From Ampullaceana balthica (Eukaryota > Mollusca > Gastropoda > Lymnaeidae), in NCBI GenBank assembly GCA_944989445.1, contig CALYLW010000124.1:126501-190500 (forward strand): DNA of 64,000 bases, in the 5' to 3' direction. A program made the translations under genes and the position numbers. Shown in pieces: positions 32,416-46,300 of the stretch. Position 1 is the stretch's first letter; each line of letters opens with the position of its first letter. The notes under the pieces were generated by a model. The model was not told the origin of the DNA, did not search any database, and saw only the letters and a program-made list of their open reading frames with translations.

Positions 32416-33054
32416 GGGGGAGGGTGTAAGAAAGTGTGACAGTTTGTGACAGAAGGGAGGGGGGTGTCCGGCCATGTGTGACGTCACGCTGTTTTATATT
32501 AAATTTTGATTATTTTGTTAATAAAAAGCAACATATTTGTTCGAAAGTGTGACGTACTTTAGTCCGAGATGTGTGAGAGTTTGTGATAGGCGGGAGGGGG
32601 GAGTTAAAAATTGTCAAAAATAGCGTGACATACTTTATGGACGGCCCCTTACCGCCAATCTGTTATAGCAAGGGGAGAATTTTCTGGTTTAAACATCGTT
32701 TTCAAACTAAAATATACCCTAACAAAAGCCATTGCTTACTTCTTCGTGTTTAAATCAATAGTCTGAAGGCAACTCACCGCAACTTTACCGTTAACTGAGA
32801 AAGACAATCTATTGAAGCACGTCACGTTTTTATCAAGTACCTTATTAGCACAGAGCAGACCCTCCCCCAGCCCCCACTCACTTGGGTAACTGACGTCAAG
32901 ACGGAGAGTCCAGGTCTTACCTGCTTCTATAGGTGTGAGGTGTATATTTTTTTCTTGATGACTAAAAGATAAAACTGCATGGTGGAAGAAAGACGAGCAT
33001 CCAACACACTAGAACTTAAAACGCTGATAAGCGGACATAAAATTAACGTTAAAA

Positions 33055-36000
33055 ATGTATCAGATTTTATGTTTCCTATTCTTGTTCTCGTGTTTCCTCT
33101 GCTCCGCAAACTCACATGTTGGTAAACTTTCCGGGAACGTAAAAGTTACGAGGGCTACTGGTCAGGTGAGTCAACTACTTACTAAACTTAATTACCATAC
33201 CATCTAAATAAACTTGTAAATCTGACGATGTGTCAAATCTGTTAAACTAGGTTGTGCTGCGGCGCCGTGCCGCCTGTGGTGACCACTTTTTTTTAGGGCG
33301 CCTGTGGCGCCCACCTTTTTCAAAAGCCCAAGTAACTTATCTTTGTATGATAAATACGAAAAATACCTGAAATGTACACAAAGTATTTTATAATTAACAA
33401 TCCTCAAATCATCTGTTTATATCGTTCCCTTTTCCAAAATTAATATATGAGCTAAAACAATGACGTCATTTAATATCTTTTTACGGCGAGAAATTTTAGA
33501 AAGCAGCGCACCAAATTACTGTACCAAAAAATAACTCATGAAATTGTTCAATTTTTATTAATTTTTAATAAATGTGTGGAGGGTGTTTAATGTTAATCTG
33601 TAAACCAAAATGATTATGATTTTTAAGTCTGTATATTTAAAAAAAAGCAGAGTGATGTCCCTTAGCATTAGGCGTCAGCCATAATTGAGGGTAAATATAA
33701 TATATATATGATTCTTTGTTAAAAAGGAGCACGTGACGTTAAATTACTGTATATCGTTAAACTAACTTTCTACCTTGTCATATAACAAGAAATGAAAGTA
33801 GTTATTTTTAAAAATTGCTGTTAAATCAATCTGTTATTTATACATTATGAAAGAACATCTGAATTTATTTTCGTCAGTCAGTGTTTAATTAAAAATATAT
33901 CTACATGTTGTATTCACGTTAAAAGAAGCTTTGATCAATTAGCGCGAAAAATAAAATGGGCCCGAATAATATAATGCTAAGTAGAAATCTTTAAAAGACT
34001 GAGAGCTTGGTGCGTAAAATTAGGTTCAACATAATTAACAAATTAAATATATGATGTAAAAGAGCGTTGGACAAGAGTATTTATAGTATTAAATGGCGTA
34101 CTAAGAGAATTTTTTAAAAAAACGTAAAAAACAAGTTTTTGACTATAAATCCTTTATGTAAGAGACGCAACTAAAAGAATGTTCATTATAATACACAGCG
34201 CAAGACCATCCAAAAATACAAAATTGTAGTTGTGTCGTAAAACATGTTTAATATAATGAGCACTGATCAGGAATATGTTTATAAAAAGTGTTGTCAATAA
34301 AATAGTCACCTTATTGCGCGACAGGAAAGGTTGTTCAATAAAATACGCACCGCGACACCCTATCTCAAAAATTTACCATCCATGATACATAGAGACAAAT
34401 AAAATAATCTAAAAATTAAATAATTTAATTACAGTACATGCGATCGATCTGAAATATTGATACTTCATTTTTATCATCGGCACGAGTCTGCTTGCAAAAT
34501 TTTAGCTCGCTAGCTTACGAGGAAGTGGGTTAAAAATCGATCCAAAGTTTTTTCGATAAGCAAGCAAACAAGCAAGCAATCAACCAGACACCACGAGTTA
34601 ATATAAAGGATTTAAAAAGAATACTATTAGTATGGCAGTAGTTAGAAAATTAACGCCTAGAGCTAGCCGTTGTTTATTAGTCCATGGAACTATATAAATT
34701 AGATTGGTATAATTATCAAAATTTTCAAAAAATTTAAAATTAAAATTCTTGTTAGATCGTAAAGATTTATTCAGTTTTAATTTTTTATGTAAAAAAACAA
34801 CAACAACATACCTTGACAATATTGGTAATATGATTTAGCTTACTTTATTTTAACATTTGAAAAGTGCTTTATTAGTTTAACAGTTACGATTCCGAGTCTA
34901 GTCCTGAACAGCGATCTATAAGGGTGCAATTAAAAAAAACTTCAAGTCTATGGTATAGTTAACACAATAAATAAATCTAACGTTTTCATGACTTAGGAAC
35001 ATGTACTTGACCCTCTCTTCAAAACAGACGGACAAGGACTTGGTCAAGTGTCTGGGATTGACCTAGATTCTAAAGGTGACATTTTTGTGTTTCATAGAGC
35101 CAACAGACTATGGACTGCAACATCCGGGTAAGGTGGTTCCAGAAAATAAACATTGAAAACACGTCAATAATAATTGTCTAAACACAGAATCACACTGAAT
35201 AACAATGAAAAATAAATTTATTTTCTTATTTAAAAATTCAAACACCAAAACATAAAAATAATCTCTTATCAGAGATTTATGCTCGGTAACGTGATTTATC
35301 ATATTTCGATAAAATATTCATAAAACATATACAATCAATAGATAAATTTTAAAAAAATATATAATTATAAAGGTGGTTGCCAGACCCTACACTCTTCTAC
35401 ATTTACATTGTCTAAAACTATTACAATGAGGAAATCTGTCTTTTCAGAACTTTCCAACGAGTAGGAAATCTTCTGTCTCCAGCAGCTCGGGTGCCGATAA
35501 CTGAGGACACAATTTTCAAGCTGGACCCTATCACAGGAGGAAAAGTTTCAAGTTTTGGTGGAAATATGTAACTGAGTAGAATAATCTGTGGACATTGTTT
35601 ATTTGATTATGATAGTTAGCTAAAAAGTGTATTGAAGTGTGAAAAGAAACTTGTCTTTGAGGAATCCATGTCATGGGGAATATACTAAGACCACCCCACT
35701 TACTCGATATGACCAATTTAATGCTATAAAAAAATCTAAATACTAATTTTAGTTCTTACATAAAAAGTGGATGACGTCAATTAAAAGTATTATTTTTTCC
35801 TAACAGTTTTAATGTCCCGCATGGACTGACTGTGGATAAAGATGACAATATTTGGGTCACTGACGCTGGCAGACATCAGGTGAGACAGGTGCACATACGA
35901 GGTGTTATTTTAGAAGTGTCCAGTAACGAGCATATTTGGGTCACAGGCACAGGGTAACTTCAGGTTAAACGAGTGAACATCTATGATGATATACTGGAAG

Positions 36001-39000
36001 ATTTTAGTAACGACAATATTCAAAGTCAAAGTCACGAGCAAAAACAGGTTGGTGTTTAGTGGTAGACAACATACGAAATAGGCAGAGATCACGGGTGGTA
36101 AGCCACACTCAGATGAGAGATTAACCTTGCGACAGTTAAAGCTCAATATATGTACGTGTTCGCTGTTATGTTACGTCCAGTCAGGCTCACTCATACCATG
36201 TTTACATGTTATGTTACGTCCAGTCAGGCTCACTCATACCATGTTTACATGTTATGTTACGTCCAGTCAGGCTCACTCATACCATGTTTACATGTTATGT
36301 TACGTCCAGTCAGGCTCACTCATACCATGTTTACATGTTATGTTACGTCCTGTCAGGCTCACTCATACCATGTTTACATGTTATGTTACGTCCTGTCAGG
36401 CTCACTCATACCATGTTTACATGTTATGTTACGTCCTGTCAGGCTCACTCATACCATGTTTACATGTTATGTTACGTCCTGTCAGGCTCACTCATACCAT
36501 GTTTACATGTTATGTTACGTCCTGTCAGGCTCACTCATACCATGTTTACATGTTATGTTACGTCCTGTCAGGCTCACTCATACCATGTTTACATGTTATG
36601 TTACGTCCTGTCAGGCTCACTCATACCATGTTTACATGTTATGTTACGTCCTGTCAGGCTCACTCATACCATGTTTACATGTTATGTTACGTCCTGTCAG
36701 GCTCACTCATACCATGTTTACATATTATCCATCTACTAATCTATAAGCCTGATGACAGTCTCATCTACATTTTGTTCACATATATGTACCTGTCAGACTG
36801 AGTGGTGCGTCTTTAGCTTTTTTACTCACTTCAATGACATGATTCTTTCAGCTCTTACGTTTCCCCAAGAACGCCACTCAGCCTGACCTTGAACTCGGAG
36901 AGAAGTTCGTCCCTGGCAGTGACACCAGACATTTCTGCAAACCAGCTGACGTGGCTGTCGCAAGTACTGGAGAGTTTTTTGTCGCCGACGGGTGAGGAAA
37001 GAGGCAACACCAGTTAAATATCCCATCGCATGATGTAACATATAATTATTTTTGAGCTCGTCTTTAACAGCTTGGATACATGTAAACACCAATATGAGGG
37101 TTTTAAGATGTGGAACGAATTTACATGACAAATTTGAACATATTCATATTAAAAGTCATTGCTCTCTGATCATATTTTATTTATTACAGCTGCACCTCCA
37201 ACCGAGAATAAAATTGCGTTTTTCACGTATCCAAGGTTTATTTCTAGTCTTTCAATTTTATTAGAGTTTTAAATGTTGATAGTATGTTGGCTTTCCTGGT
37301 TTCATCAGGCAACCATTCCTCCCCCGAATTTTAGACGAGAAGAACGATAATATGTGTTTGTTCTTGTATACGGAATAAGAATTTTTTATCCCAATGTCTA
37401 TCTGAGGGTTGCATTACATTATCATTGTGTTGTATTTCCAAGCTAGAATTAATGCCTTTTGTATCATTACTACTTTGCTCTTTGTTCTTCTATTCACTAG
37501 TGTTTCAAGGTTTAATAATTTACCTGATGGTGTTGCTGTTTCCATTTTATAAATTTCTCTCTTGTAACTCTAAAGCATGTTTAAACTACATCAATGATAA
37601 GTCGTATGGATGGTAGATAAATATGTTAATACAAAATTTAACCACAAAATTTAAATTCGTGCACCCATGAACATTTTTCATTTTGGTTAAAATATAAATT
37701 TCCCTTTAGTATATGAATTTTTCTCCCACTATATCTTCAGCTATTGCAACAGTCGCATTATCAAATTTTCCAGTGATGCTCAAGTTCTTGCCCAATGGGG
37801 TACCTCAACAGGAAGATGTAAGTTTAAAACATCAAATTATTCAAATACCACCGAGCCCTTAACATCGTTACTCTCAAAAAATAATTATCTGAACTGTAAG
37901 ATTTATCATATCTGCTACAGATCCGCCTTCTATACATAATATTATTGCGTCCTACGCTTATCCATGGTTTATGTCTAGCTTTGAATTTTAATCGATTTTT
38001 TAATGTTGATAGTATGTTGGTTTTTCTGGTTTCCTCAGGCAAACCATACCACGTCTGAATTCCAGACGGGAAGAACCAGAATTTGTATGTGTTTGATCTT
38101 GCATACGGAATAAGAAGTGTTTTATCTGTATGTCTTTCTGAGGGTTGTATTTGATTACATTTGTGTTGTATTTTCAAAGTATATTTAATTGCCTTTTGAA
38201 CTTGCAGGGTTTAATGGCGTATATTTGTTTTGTTTTTATCCAGCTGTTTATTTGTATATCACTCAAACCATCTTCCAAATGTCCATTATTGTCCATGCCT
38301 ACATTTGTGAATATTAAAATTAATCTTTTATGTTATTTTAAAAAGGAAGCAATAACTACGGAACAAAAGATTTAAAATTTTGTTCTAAATGTTTATATTA
38401 GCACTGAATGTCTCTATTAACAACTAACTGAATGACTCATTAAGCAACAAACTAAATGTCTATGAGCTGTAAATGATTTTAAAACGGTTTTAATTGTCAC
38501 CACTTGCAGATGGTCTGACGCCCTTCACATTAAACATCGTCCATAGCATTACACTCATAGAGGATCTGGACCTGGTCTGTGTTGCTGACAGAGAAAACGG
38601 CAGGTTTGTTTGGTGTGTAGGTTTGTTTGGTGTGGAGGTTTGTTTGGTGTGGAGGTTTGTTTGGTGTGGAGGCTCGCTTAGGGTGTAAGTTTGTTTGGTG
38701 TGTAGGTTTGCTTGGTGTGTAGGTTTGTTTAGTGTGGAGGTTTGTTTGGTGTGGAGGCTCGCTTAGGGTGTAAGTTTGTTTGGTGTGTAGGTTTGCTTGG
38801 TGTGTAGGTTTGTTTGGTGTGTAGGTTTGTTTGGTGTGGAGGTTTGCTTGGTGTGTAGGTTTGTTTGGTGTGGAGGTTTGTTTGGTGTGGAGGTTTGCTT
38901 GGTGTGTAGGTTTGTTTGGTGTGGAGGTTTGTTTGGTGTGGAGGCTCGCTTAGGGTGTAAGTTTGTTTGGTGTGTAGGTTTGCTTGGTGTGTAGGTTTGT

Positions 39001-39979
39001 TTAGTGTGTAGGTTCGTTTGGTTTGTTGGTTGGTTTAATTTCATTGTTTAAATAGTTTGTAACTGGTAAACAAGGTGCCAATATAACACAACTCTAGTAG
39101 CGCTCTATATACGTGGCTGAGATTATTGGCATGTACTTTCAGAGCGCTGTGCTACAACGCGGGCTTAAAGAATTCGACGTCTATAGGAATCTTCAACAGA
39201 ACTATTGTACGGCAGGGCGAGATAGGGAAAGTGTATGTTGTACATTACAACAAGGCTGGTACGATACTTAATCAAAATCAAAAACATAATGACAGCGACA
39301 TAAATTTTAGAATCCTAAATGATAAAGTAAATACAGTGTCTATAAAAACCAAGGGAGGAAATATTTTAGTCTTGACATGATATTTGAAACATAAAATATT
39401 GAATTATGAACCATTAAATAAATTATAGGAATTTCGTGCAAATGACCATAACAACAATCATTCCAGACATGATGTTGTGTTCACAGAGAAAACTGTGTTG
39501 GCTGCTGGTCTTATATCACGCGTCCCTTACTTGAACTCACGACATGTGACTTACCCACCTCGAGCTTTTACCTACAACACTGATGGGCTTAAGTTAGAAT
39601 CATGGGCCTACATTACGCAGGTATGATCTATTATACATAGTTATTAACATGTGCAACCATTCTCACATGTCACCAGTCAAATATCAGCAATAAAATTTAA
39701 AAATTGAAGTGTCACCTATCGCATCTCGCCAATGAAATTTCACTAATCAAAACTTGTTTATAAACTCTCAATAATAAGCCCCCAGAATCATATATTAGTT
39801 CTCATTATTACTCCCCATCTTAACAACACAAACTATGTTTGTATTACAAATCTCTGATTCAGGACACCTCCAAGCTCGGCCCATCATTAATCCATGATTT
39901 GTGCTCGTCCAGTGACGGAAGTGACGTATTCCTGGCCGACCAAGATCAACACAGAATACTCAAGTACACGAGGAGTTGA
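33055..39979 (+). CDS. PAL: Peptidyl-alpha-hydroxyglycine alpha-amidating lyase, PAL-B
   Basis: Ten exons: 33055-33165, 34997-35127, 35448-35567, 35807-35879, 36852-36991, 37741-37817, 38510-38603, 39143-39258, 39487-39620, 39863-39979 (TGA). GT-AG throughout; 370 codons. Exon sizes and phases copy PAL-A (exons 3-8 identical in length). A hydrophobic 20-residue signal peptide is followed directly by the lyase domain. Zinc-ligand contexts read NVPHGL, NIVHSI (Pro replaced by Val before the His) and SLIHDL; the FHR arginine, GYC tyrosine and both cysteine pairs are present. The C-terminus stops at YTRS, about nine residues shorter than PAL-A. AATAAA follows at 40038-40043. Probably an active secreted PAL, from tandem duplication. 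Confidence 0.95.
33247..33705 (-). mobile_element. Helitron-like 3' end and body in PAL-B intron 1
   Basis: CTAG at 33247-33250 followed on the minus strand by T and preceded by GGCGCC-rich hairpin sequence and CAGCACAACCTAG. The body matches 57938-59700 (AAAGCCCAAGTAACTTAT, GTGTGGAGGGTGTTTAATG). Its 5' end was not fixed. Confidence 0.6.
34116..34614 (+). mobile_element. Family B hairpin/inverted-repeat element
   Basis: GTAAAAAACAAGTTTTTGAC hairpin, TATAAATCCTTTATG near the start, TTAATATAAAGGATTTA at the end. It shares the GATCGATCTGAAA block with family A. A sister pair lies at 58109-59084. Confidence 0.6.
36165..36724. repeat. 43-bp minisatellite, 13 copies, PAL-B intron 4
   Basis: Unit GTTATGTTACGTCCAGTCAG plus 23 bases; the first four copies have CCAGTC, the rest CCTGTC, a clean subfamily switch. 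43 is not a multiple of 3, so the open frames of 177-224 codons cycle through all three readings and are artefacts. Confidence 0.95.
38604..39035. repeat. 17-bp minisatellite starting at the PAL-B exon 7 splice donor
   Basis: About 25 copies of GTTTGTTTGGTGTGGAG and variants, beginning at the GT of intron 7 (exon ends GGCAG at 38603). Each unit recreates an AG/GTTTGT junction. Confidence 0.92.
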
Positions 39980-40375
39980 CGCCTGATCGAATCTTATATT
40001 TATTGACGATAACGATACTCTCAAATTATTGTTTCAAAATAAATATCTACGCCAATGTCAACTAGTTTTTTCTTGTATTTTAACTGAGTTTTTAACATTA
40101 TTTTTTGGGGTACTCTTTTAAACAAGAAAGAGTAAGTATAGAGTATTAACGGTTTGATTCTCATAAGCCACCTTAAGGCCACCGTGATTCAGCTATATTA
40201 TGATAAGACAATAAAAAAAAGAGTCAGCTTAGAAAGATTCTTATCTTTAAGAGAATCAACAACTAAAAATAAGATTACATTTTTAAAATACTGATAACAA
40301 AATACTACAGCTACTAAAACCGTGATTCAAAGAAGCATTTACACATTTCTATGTTGTGTCTGCATCAAATTAGAA

Positions 40376-43300
40376 ATGGCTTCCACAATTCAATCTTTGA
40401 TTTCACTGCACCTCTTCGTGTCTATTTGTAAAATGTTTGCAAGCTCTCAGGTTAGTTTTATGCAATAAACATCATAAAAACTTGTAATTTCACTTGCGTG
40501 ATAATGGTTCTAACGTGTTAGCACATTTTTCAAATCATGTTAAATACCAGCTAGAGATTCATCTTTTATAAAGTATAAAGACATAATGTTGAACAATAAT
40601 TAATTGTAAGATATATAAATAAGATATATCAACCATCCTGTAAGTCAAGTTAAATATCATTTATTTACTGGTTGAGGTTAGGATATACAATTTACCAGAG
40701 TAGTTTTATTTTGTTCTATATTTAACCACCAATGAGTGACAGCGCGTGCAATTATTTCTGTGTAAAAAATAAACATTACTTTGTACATATCAAATAAAAT
40801 ATATACCTTATATTTGTTACGGAAGAGCCCAAAATATGGGAAGTAATCCTGGTTGTTGAAATTACAATTCAGCTGAAATTCTCTGACCATCTCGAGTTTA
40901 TATACTTTTTTTATATGTCGCCCTCAGATTGTTCCCGTTGAAGATCCTGTCTTTAGCACAGACGGCCAGGAGATAGGGATGATTTCAGCAGTGGACGTTA
41001 ACTCTAAAGGCGACCTGTACGTCTTCCACAGAGCTGACAAGCCGTGGACCGATGAGTGAGAAGAAAATTCTCTAACGTGAACTCACAACTCACAGCTCAC
41101 AGCTCACAACTCACAAATCTTCGAAATACCCTAGTGAAACCATTGTGTGTTTTGACGTAGATATTTTCGATTCTTTAAATTCCTTTTTGGAATAACGTAT
41201 TCTAAATACATATTTTTCAGCCAGTCTTTCACTGCTACAGATGTATCATGAAGTTAGAACATACAAGCTAAATTTTAAAGGCATACTGCTCAAAACCACA
41301 TCGAAAAATAATTTCTAAAAACTAAGAGAATGCTACTGAGAAATTGCTCTGACATCTAATAAGTAATGTTATATGACGTGTGGGTAATTTTCCTCTCTCA
41401 ACGCCACCAGCACATTCCTGCCCAACAGTAATGTACTTTCGGCTGTCGGACAGGTGCCTATCTCTAAAGACCCAATTTTCATTGTTGACCCAACAACTGG
41501 AAGAAAAAAGTCTAGCTTCGGAAAAAACATGTGAGTAGCAAATACACCAGAAATGGTTTTAAGGTTTCGTTTTGTTCATTTAATTGTTAACTCAAACACA
41601 ACTTTGTTCATTTCCAAAGGTACTACGAAGAATAAAAACTGAGAATGGTCTCAGTGCTTTTAAAGTTTAGGAGACCATGACCAAGGACGACAATAACCAT
41701 AACTCCCTCATTTAGATAACATGTCCCTCTACGCTGAAGAGGAATTAATCGATCATTAATGATTTTCATGAATTGTTAGGAGGATTTCAATTTTAGCAAA
41801 ACGTTTTCCAAAAAATATATCCGTATATTTCAAAGTCATGTTTCTTGACGATAAAACATTAATAATAATAATAAATTGGTAATTTTTATAGCGCTGTTTT
41901 CCAGGAACGAGCCGGGCTCACAAAGCATTACATGGAGATAATAGCATACATATAATAATTTAAATATACATTATTTTTCATAATAACCTCATAAATAACA
42001 GTACAATAAACATAAGCAACGTTAATCATTAAAAAGAAATGGTGTTTCTTTAATTTTGAAAATAAATTTTGAAAAGATGCGTCTTAAGTGCAGTCTTGAA
42101 GGACTTGGTAGATGAAATACTTCGGATGTGTAATGGTAGAGAATTCCATTGTTTGGGTGCACAAAAAGACAATGACCTTTCACCAAATGTTCTAGTTCGT
42201 GTCCTAGGAACACAGAGAATGCGCGTGTCTGCAGAAGAGCGTAGCTGACGACTTGGTGAGTAGACCAACATAAGCTCAGTAAGATAGGAAGGGCATGAGT
42301 CAGAAAAGAAGTTGTGACAGAGAATGGCCAGTTTGTAATCAATTCGGGCTTGTATTGGTAGCCAATGAAGTGAGTAAAGTAGCGGAGTAACCTGTTTTTT
42401 TTTGTTTGCCTTTAGAACTAATCTGGCAGCTGAATTTTGAATTTTCTGTAGTTTTTCAAGGCATTGTTTTGGCGCACTTGACAGAAGAGAATTGCAGTAA
42501 TCCATACGAGCTAGTACAAGAGCACAGACTAGAGTTTTTGTTGCACTAACTGTTAAGTAATGACGGATTGAGATGATCTGACGAATGGCAATGTAGGCAG
42601 AGCGACAGATGGGATTGATGAAGCTGTTGGTAGACATATTGTCAGAAATAAGGAGTCAAGATTCCTAGTCGATGTTTTGAACAGTATATCAGAACTAGCC
42701 ACCTGAATAGAATTCGGAAAGACAAAGTACTGCGTGATATATTGTTGCAGAATAGGAGTGCTTCTGTCTTGTCATCATTCAGTTTGAGCTTTTTGTTGCA
42801 TAAACATAACAACAATCATATTCTCAGTGGAGAAGCATTAATAAATTTGCACTGATGAATTTGAAATTTTGAAGCTTTCATTAGCCCCTCACTCGGATGG
42901 TATTTTTATTTTTTAAAATATGTTATTCCGTTTAAATCACTGTGTTTTAACCGCCATCCCTTACAAATTTCCTTTATAATGAAAAAAGTTAGACGTTTGG
43001 ACATCTTTAGGCTCTTTAATGTTCTTGTTCGCTCACTTACAGCATTGGTTTCATTTATATTATATTGTAAACCAAGTATTTGCCACAATAAATTTTCATC
43101 ATTTCCATTTGACACCATATTTCTGTATTTATAAATAAAGTATCGTGTTGTGGGATACCCTCTAGGGTGAGGCATCAAAATCTGATTTTGATCCAGCCAT
43201 TAAAAACACACTAAAGTCGTCGCCTGAATCAGACAAAACACTACCTTTACGTTGTTAAACGATGTCTGACGTCTTCGGTTTGCTTATATTTCATGCACAG

Positions 43301-46300
43301 CTTCAACATTCCGCATGGACTAAAAATAGATGCTAACGACACAGTGTGGACGACAGATGTTGGAAGACACCAGGTAGATAAAATAGGTGTGTTGGTCACT
43401 TCACTTTTGTTGGTGAATTGTGTAAAACAATCTTTTTTACTTAATGAGTATCAGCAGTTTATGAGAGGGAACATAAAATGAATGACGTCATCTACTGTTA
43501 TCGCAAAAAAGTAGTTCGATTATTGATTTGTATATCTGCAATGTTGGCGCTAGTAAAGTTAAAAGTAGTTACTTTAGTCCCAGTGGCCCAAATCAATAAT
43601 GTTAATTATTGTAGTGATATTAATAGAGCTGTTATTATTAAAAGTAATGTTGGTCACAGTATTGCAAATAGTAGTGATACAAACAGTAATGGTATCAGCA
43701 CCATTATTAATATTTTCAGAAGAATTTTTACAGCCTGTTATTTTATCGGCAGTGATGTTAGCCCAAGTAATGCTAACAGAAGTAATGTTAGTCACAGTAA
43801 TGCTAACAGAAGTAATGTTAGCCCCAGTAATGTTAACAGAAGTAATGTTAGCCACAGTAATGCTAACAGAAGTAATTTTAGCCACAGTAATGCTAACAGA
43901 AGTAATGTTAGCCCCAGTAATGCTAGCCCCAGTTATATTAAAAGTAGAGGTGATGGGTCTAGTTTTGTCCTGTACCATCAAGATCCCACCAAAGCTCCTG
44001 AACCTCCCAGGTTTTGAGATTCCCGAAAGGCGCCACCCAGCCTGACCTAGTTCTTGGGGAGAAGTTTGTCCCTGGTGACGACGATCAACACTTCTGCAAA
44101 CCTGCTGACGTCACTTTCGGCAGAAATGGTGACTTTTTCGTGGCAGATGGGTAGGATTCAAGTTTTATATACAAAACAAAAAAAATAATTTTTAAAAAAT
44201 AAATAATAATAATAATTGTCATAGTAATTTATTCGGTAGTCAATTTTAAACCCCTAATTTCGCATTCCTTTTTTAAAAAGTTCAAACGCTAAGTTTTTGG
44301 AAATAAATATGAATATATTTTTTTCCCCCCCACCCAGCTACTGTAACAGTCGAATTTTGAAGTTTTCTCGAGATGGACAGCTGCTCTTCAAATGGGGAGT
44401 CAAGTTGGCGAGTGGTATGGCAAAACACGAATGATAATAAGCATATATATATTATTAGTATTGTTATTATTTTAAATTGTATTGTTAAAGACTTGACTGA
44501 ATAAATACAATAACAATAAACCAAAAATTAATCTTATCACCACGGATGGGGTAGATAATTGATCAGCCAACATTATTTAAACGATAACTTTACTTTCTCG
44601 GTCTACCATCTACAGTTACTCACATTCAGATGACATGATTCTTTAATGAATCAAACACAGTAAAACGTTATACATCCTAAACTTTAATAATTTTTTTGTA
44701 GCTACGAATGCATTGGACAATTTCACACTAGACACCCCTCACAGTTTAACATACATAGAGAAAGAGGACCTCATATGTGTGGCAGATAGAGAACATAGCA
44801 GGTAAAGTGTACGGTATGTGTGGCAGATAAAGAACATAGGTAAAGTGTAAAGAACCTCGCGAATAAAGAAAATAACAGATTTTGTGTTCAGAGCCCGCTG
44901 ATAAAGAGAGACAATATAATTTTAAGTATACTGAACATAGCAGATTAACAACATAACAGAGAAAGTGTACAGAACAAGACGAATAGAGAACATAGTAAGT
45001 AAATTGTACGGAACATGCAGATAAAGAACATAGCAGGTAAAGTGAACGAATTTCGGATTAAAGAGAAAAAGCTCATTAAAGATAATATTAATAATAATAA
45101 TAATTGACAATTTATATAGCGCTGTATCCCAGTAAGGAACCGGGCTTACAGCGCTTTACATGGAGATCATAAGATACATATAATAATTAGATAACCATTC
45201 ATACCATAATAACAAAATAAAGGACAGTACATTACACATAAGCTACGCTAATCATTACAAACAAATGTTTAATTAATTTTGTAAATACATTTTGAAAAGT
45301 TGCGTCTTAAGTGCAGTCTTGAAGGACTTGGTAGTTGGAATAATACGGATGTGTAATGGTAGAGAATTCCATTGTTTGGCTGCACAAAAAGAGAATGACC
45401 TTTCACCAAAAGTTTTAGTTCGTGTCATAGGAACACAGTGAATATATGTGTCTGCAGAAGAGCGTAGCTGACGACTGGGTCAGTAGACCGACAGAAGTTC
45501 AGTAAGATAAGTAGGAGATGAGTCAGAAAAGAAGTTGTGACAGAGAACAGCCAGTTTGTAATCAATTCGAGCTTGTATAGGTAGCCAATGAAGTGAGTAA
45601 AGTAGCGGAGTAACATGGTCATGTTTTTTTGCCTTAAGAACTAGTCTGGCAGCTGAATTTTGAACTTTCTGTAGTTTTTCAATGCATTGTTTTGGCGCAC
45701 CTGACAGAAGAGAATTGCAATAATCAATGCGAGCTAGAACAAGAGCACAGACTAGAGTTTTTGTTGCACTAACTGTTAAGTAATGACGGAATGAGCTGAT
45801 CTGACGAATGGCGGTGTAGGCAGAGCGACAGATGTGATTGATGAAGCTGTTGGTAGACATGTTGTCAGAAATAATGTAGCCGAGATTCCTAGTCGATGTT
45901 TTGAACAGTATATCAGAACTAGCCACCTGAAAAGAATTAGGAAGAGACAAAGTACTGCGTGATTTATTGTTGCAAAATAGGAGTGCTTCTGTCTTATCGT
46001 CATTCAGCTAAAGCTTGCTGAAAGTCATCCAAGACTTTACCTCACCAATGCACTCCTGCATCAATTGGACAGTGGAGTCACTATCAGAGGGATCAGTGTG
46101 AGTGTATAGCTGAGTATCATCTGCAAATGATTGGCTTTTAACTGAATGCTTTTCAAGCAGTAGAAGTAGTGGCCTTGTATACATTACGAAAAGAACCGGA
46201 CCCAAAACGGAGCCTTGAGGCACACCATAAACCAAGTCAGCTCTGTGAGAGATACGAAGAAGTGACCTGCTTGTAACACCAAAGAAAACCTGCACATTGA

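Larger units (their letters stand above)
31796..32648. mobile_element. PIF/Harbinger-like MITE about 400 bp upstream of PAL-B
   Basis: Ends GGGGCCGTCCATAAGTTACG and CTTTATGGACGGCCCC, flanked by TTA on both sides (31793-31795, 32649-32651). It is interrupted by a hAT-type element. The element carries TGACGTCA at about 32479. Confidence 0.85.

Noticed and set aside
36127..36801. Three overlapping Cys/His-rich ORFs of 177-224 codons
   Set aside because: Pure 43-bp repeat in an intron; the three frames are the same sequence shifted.
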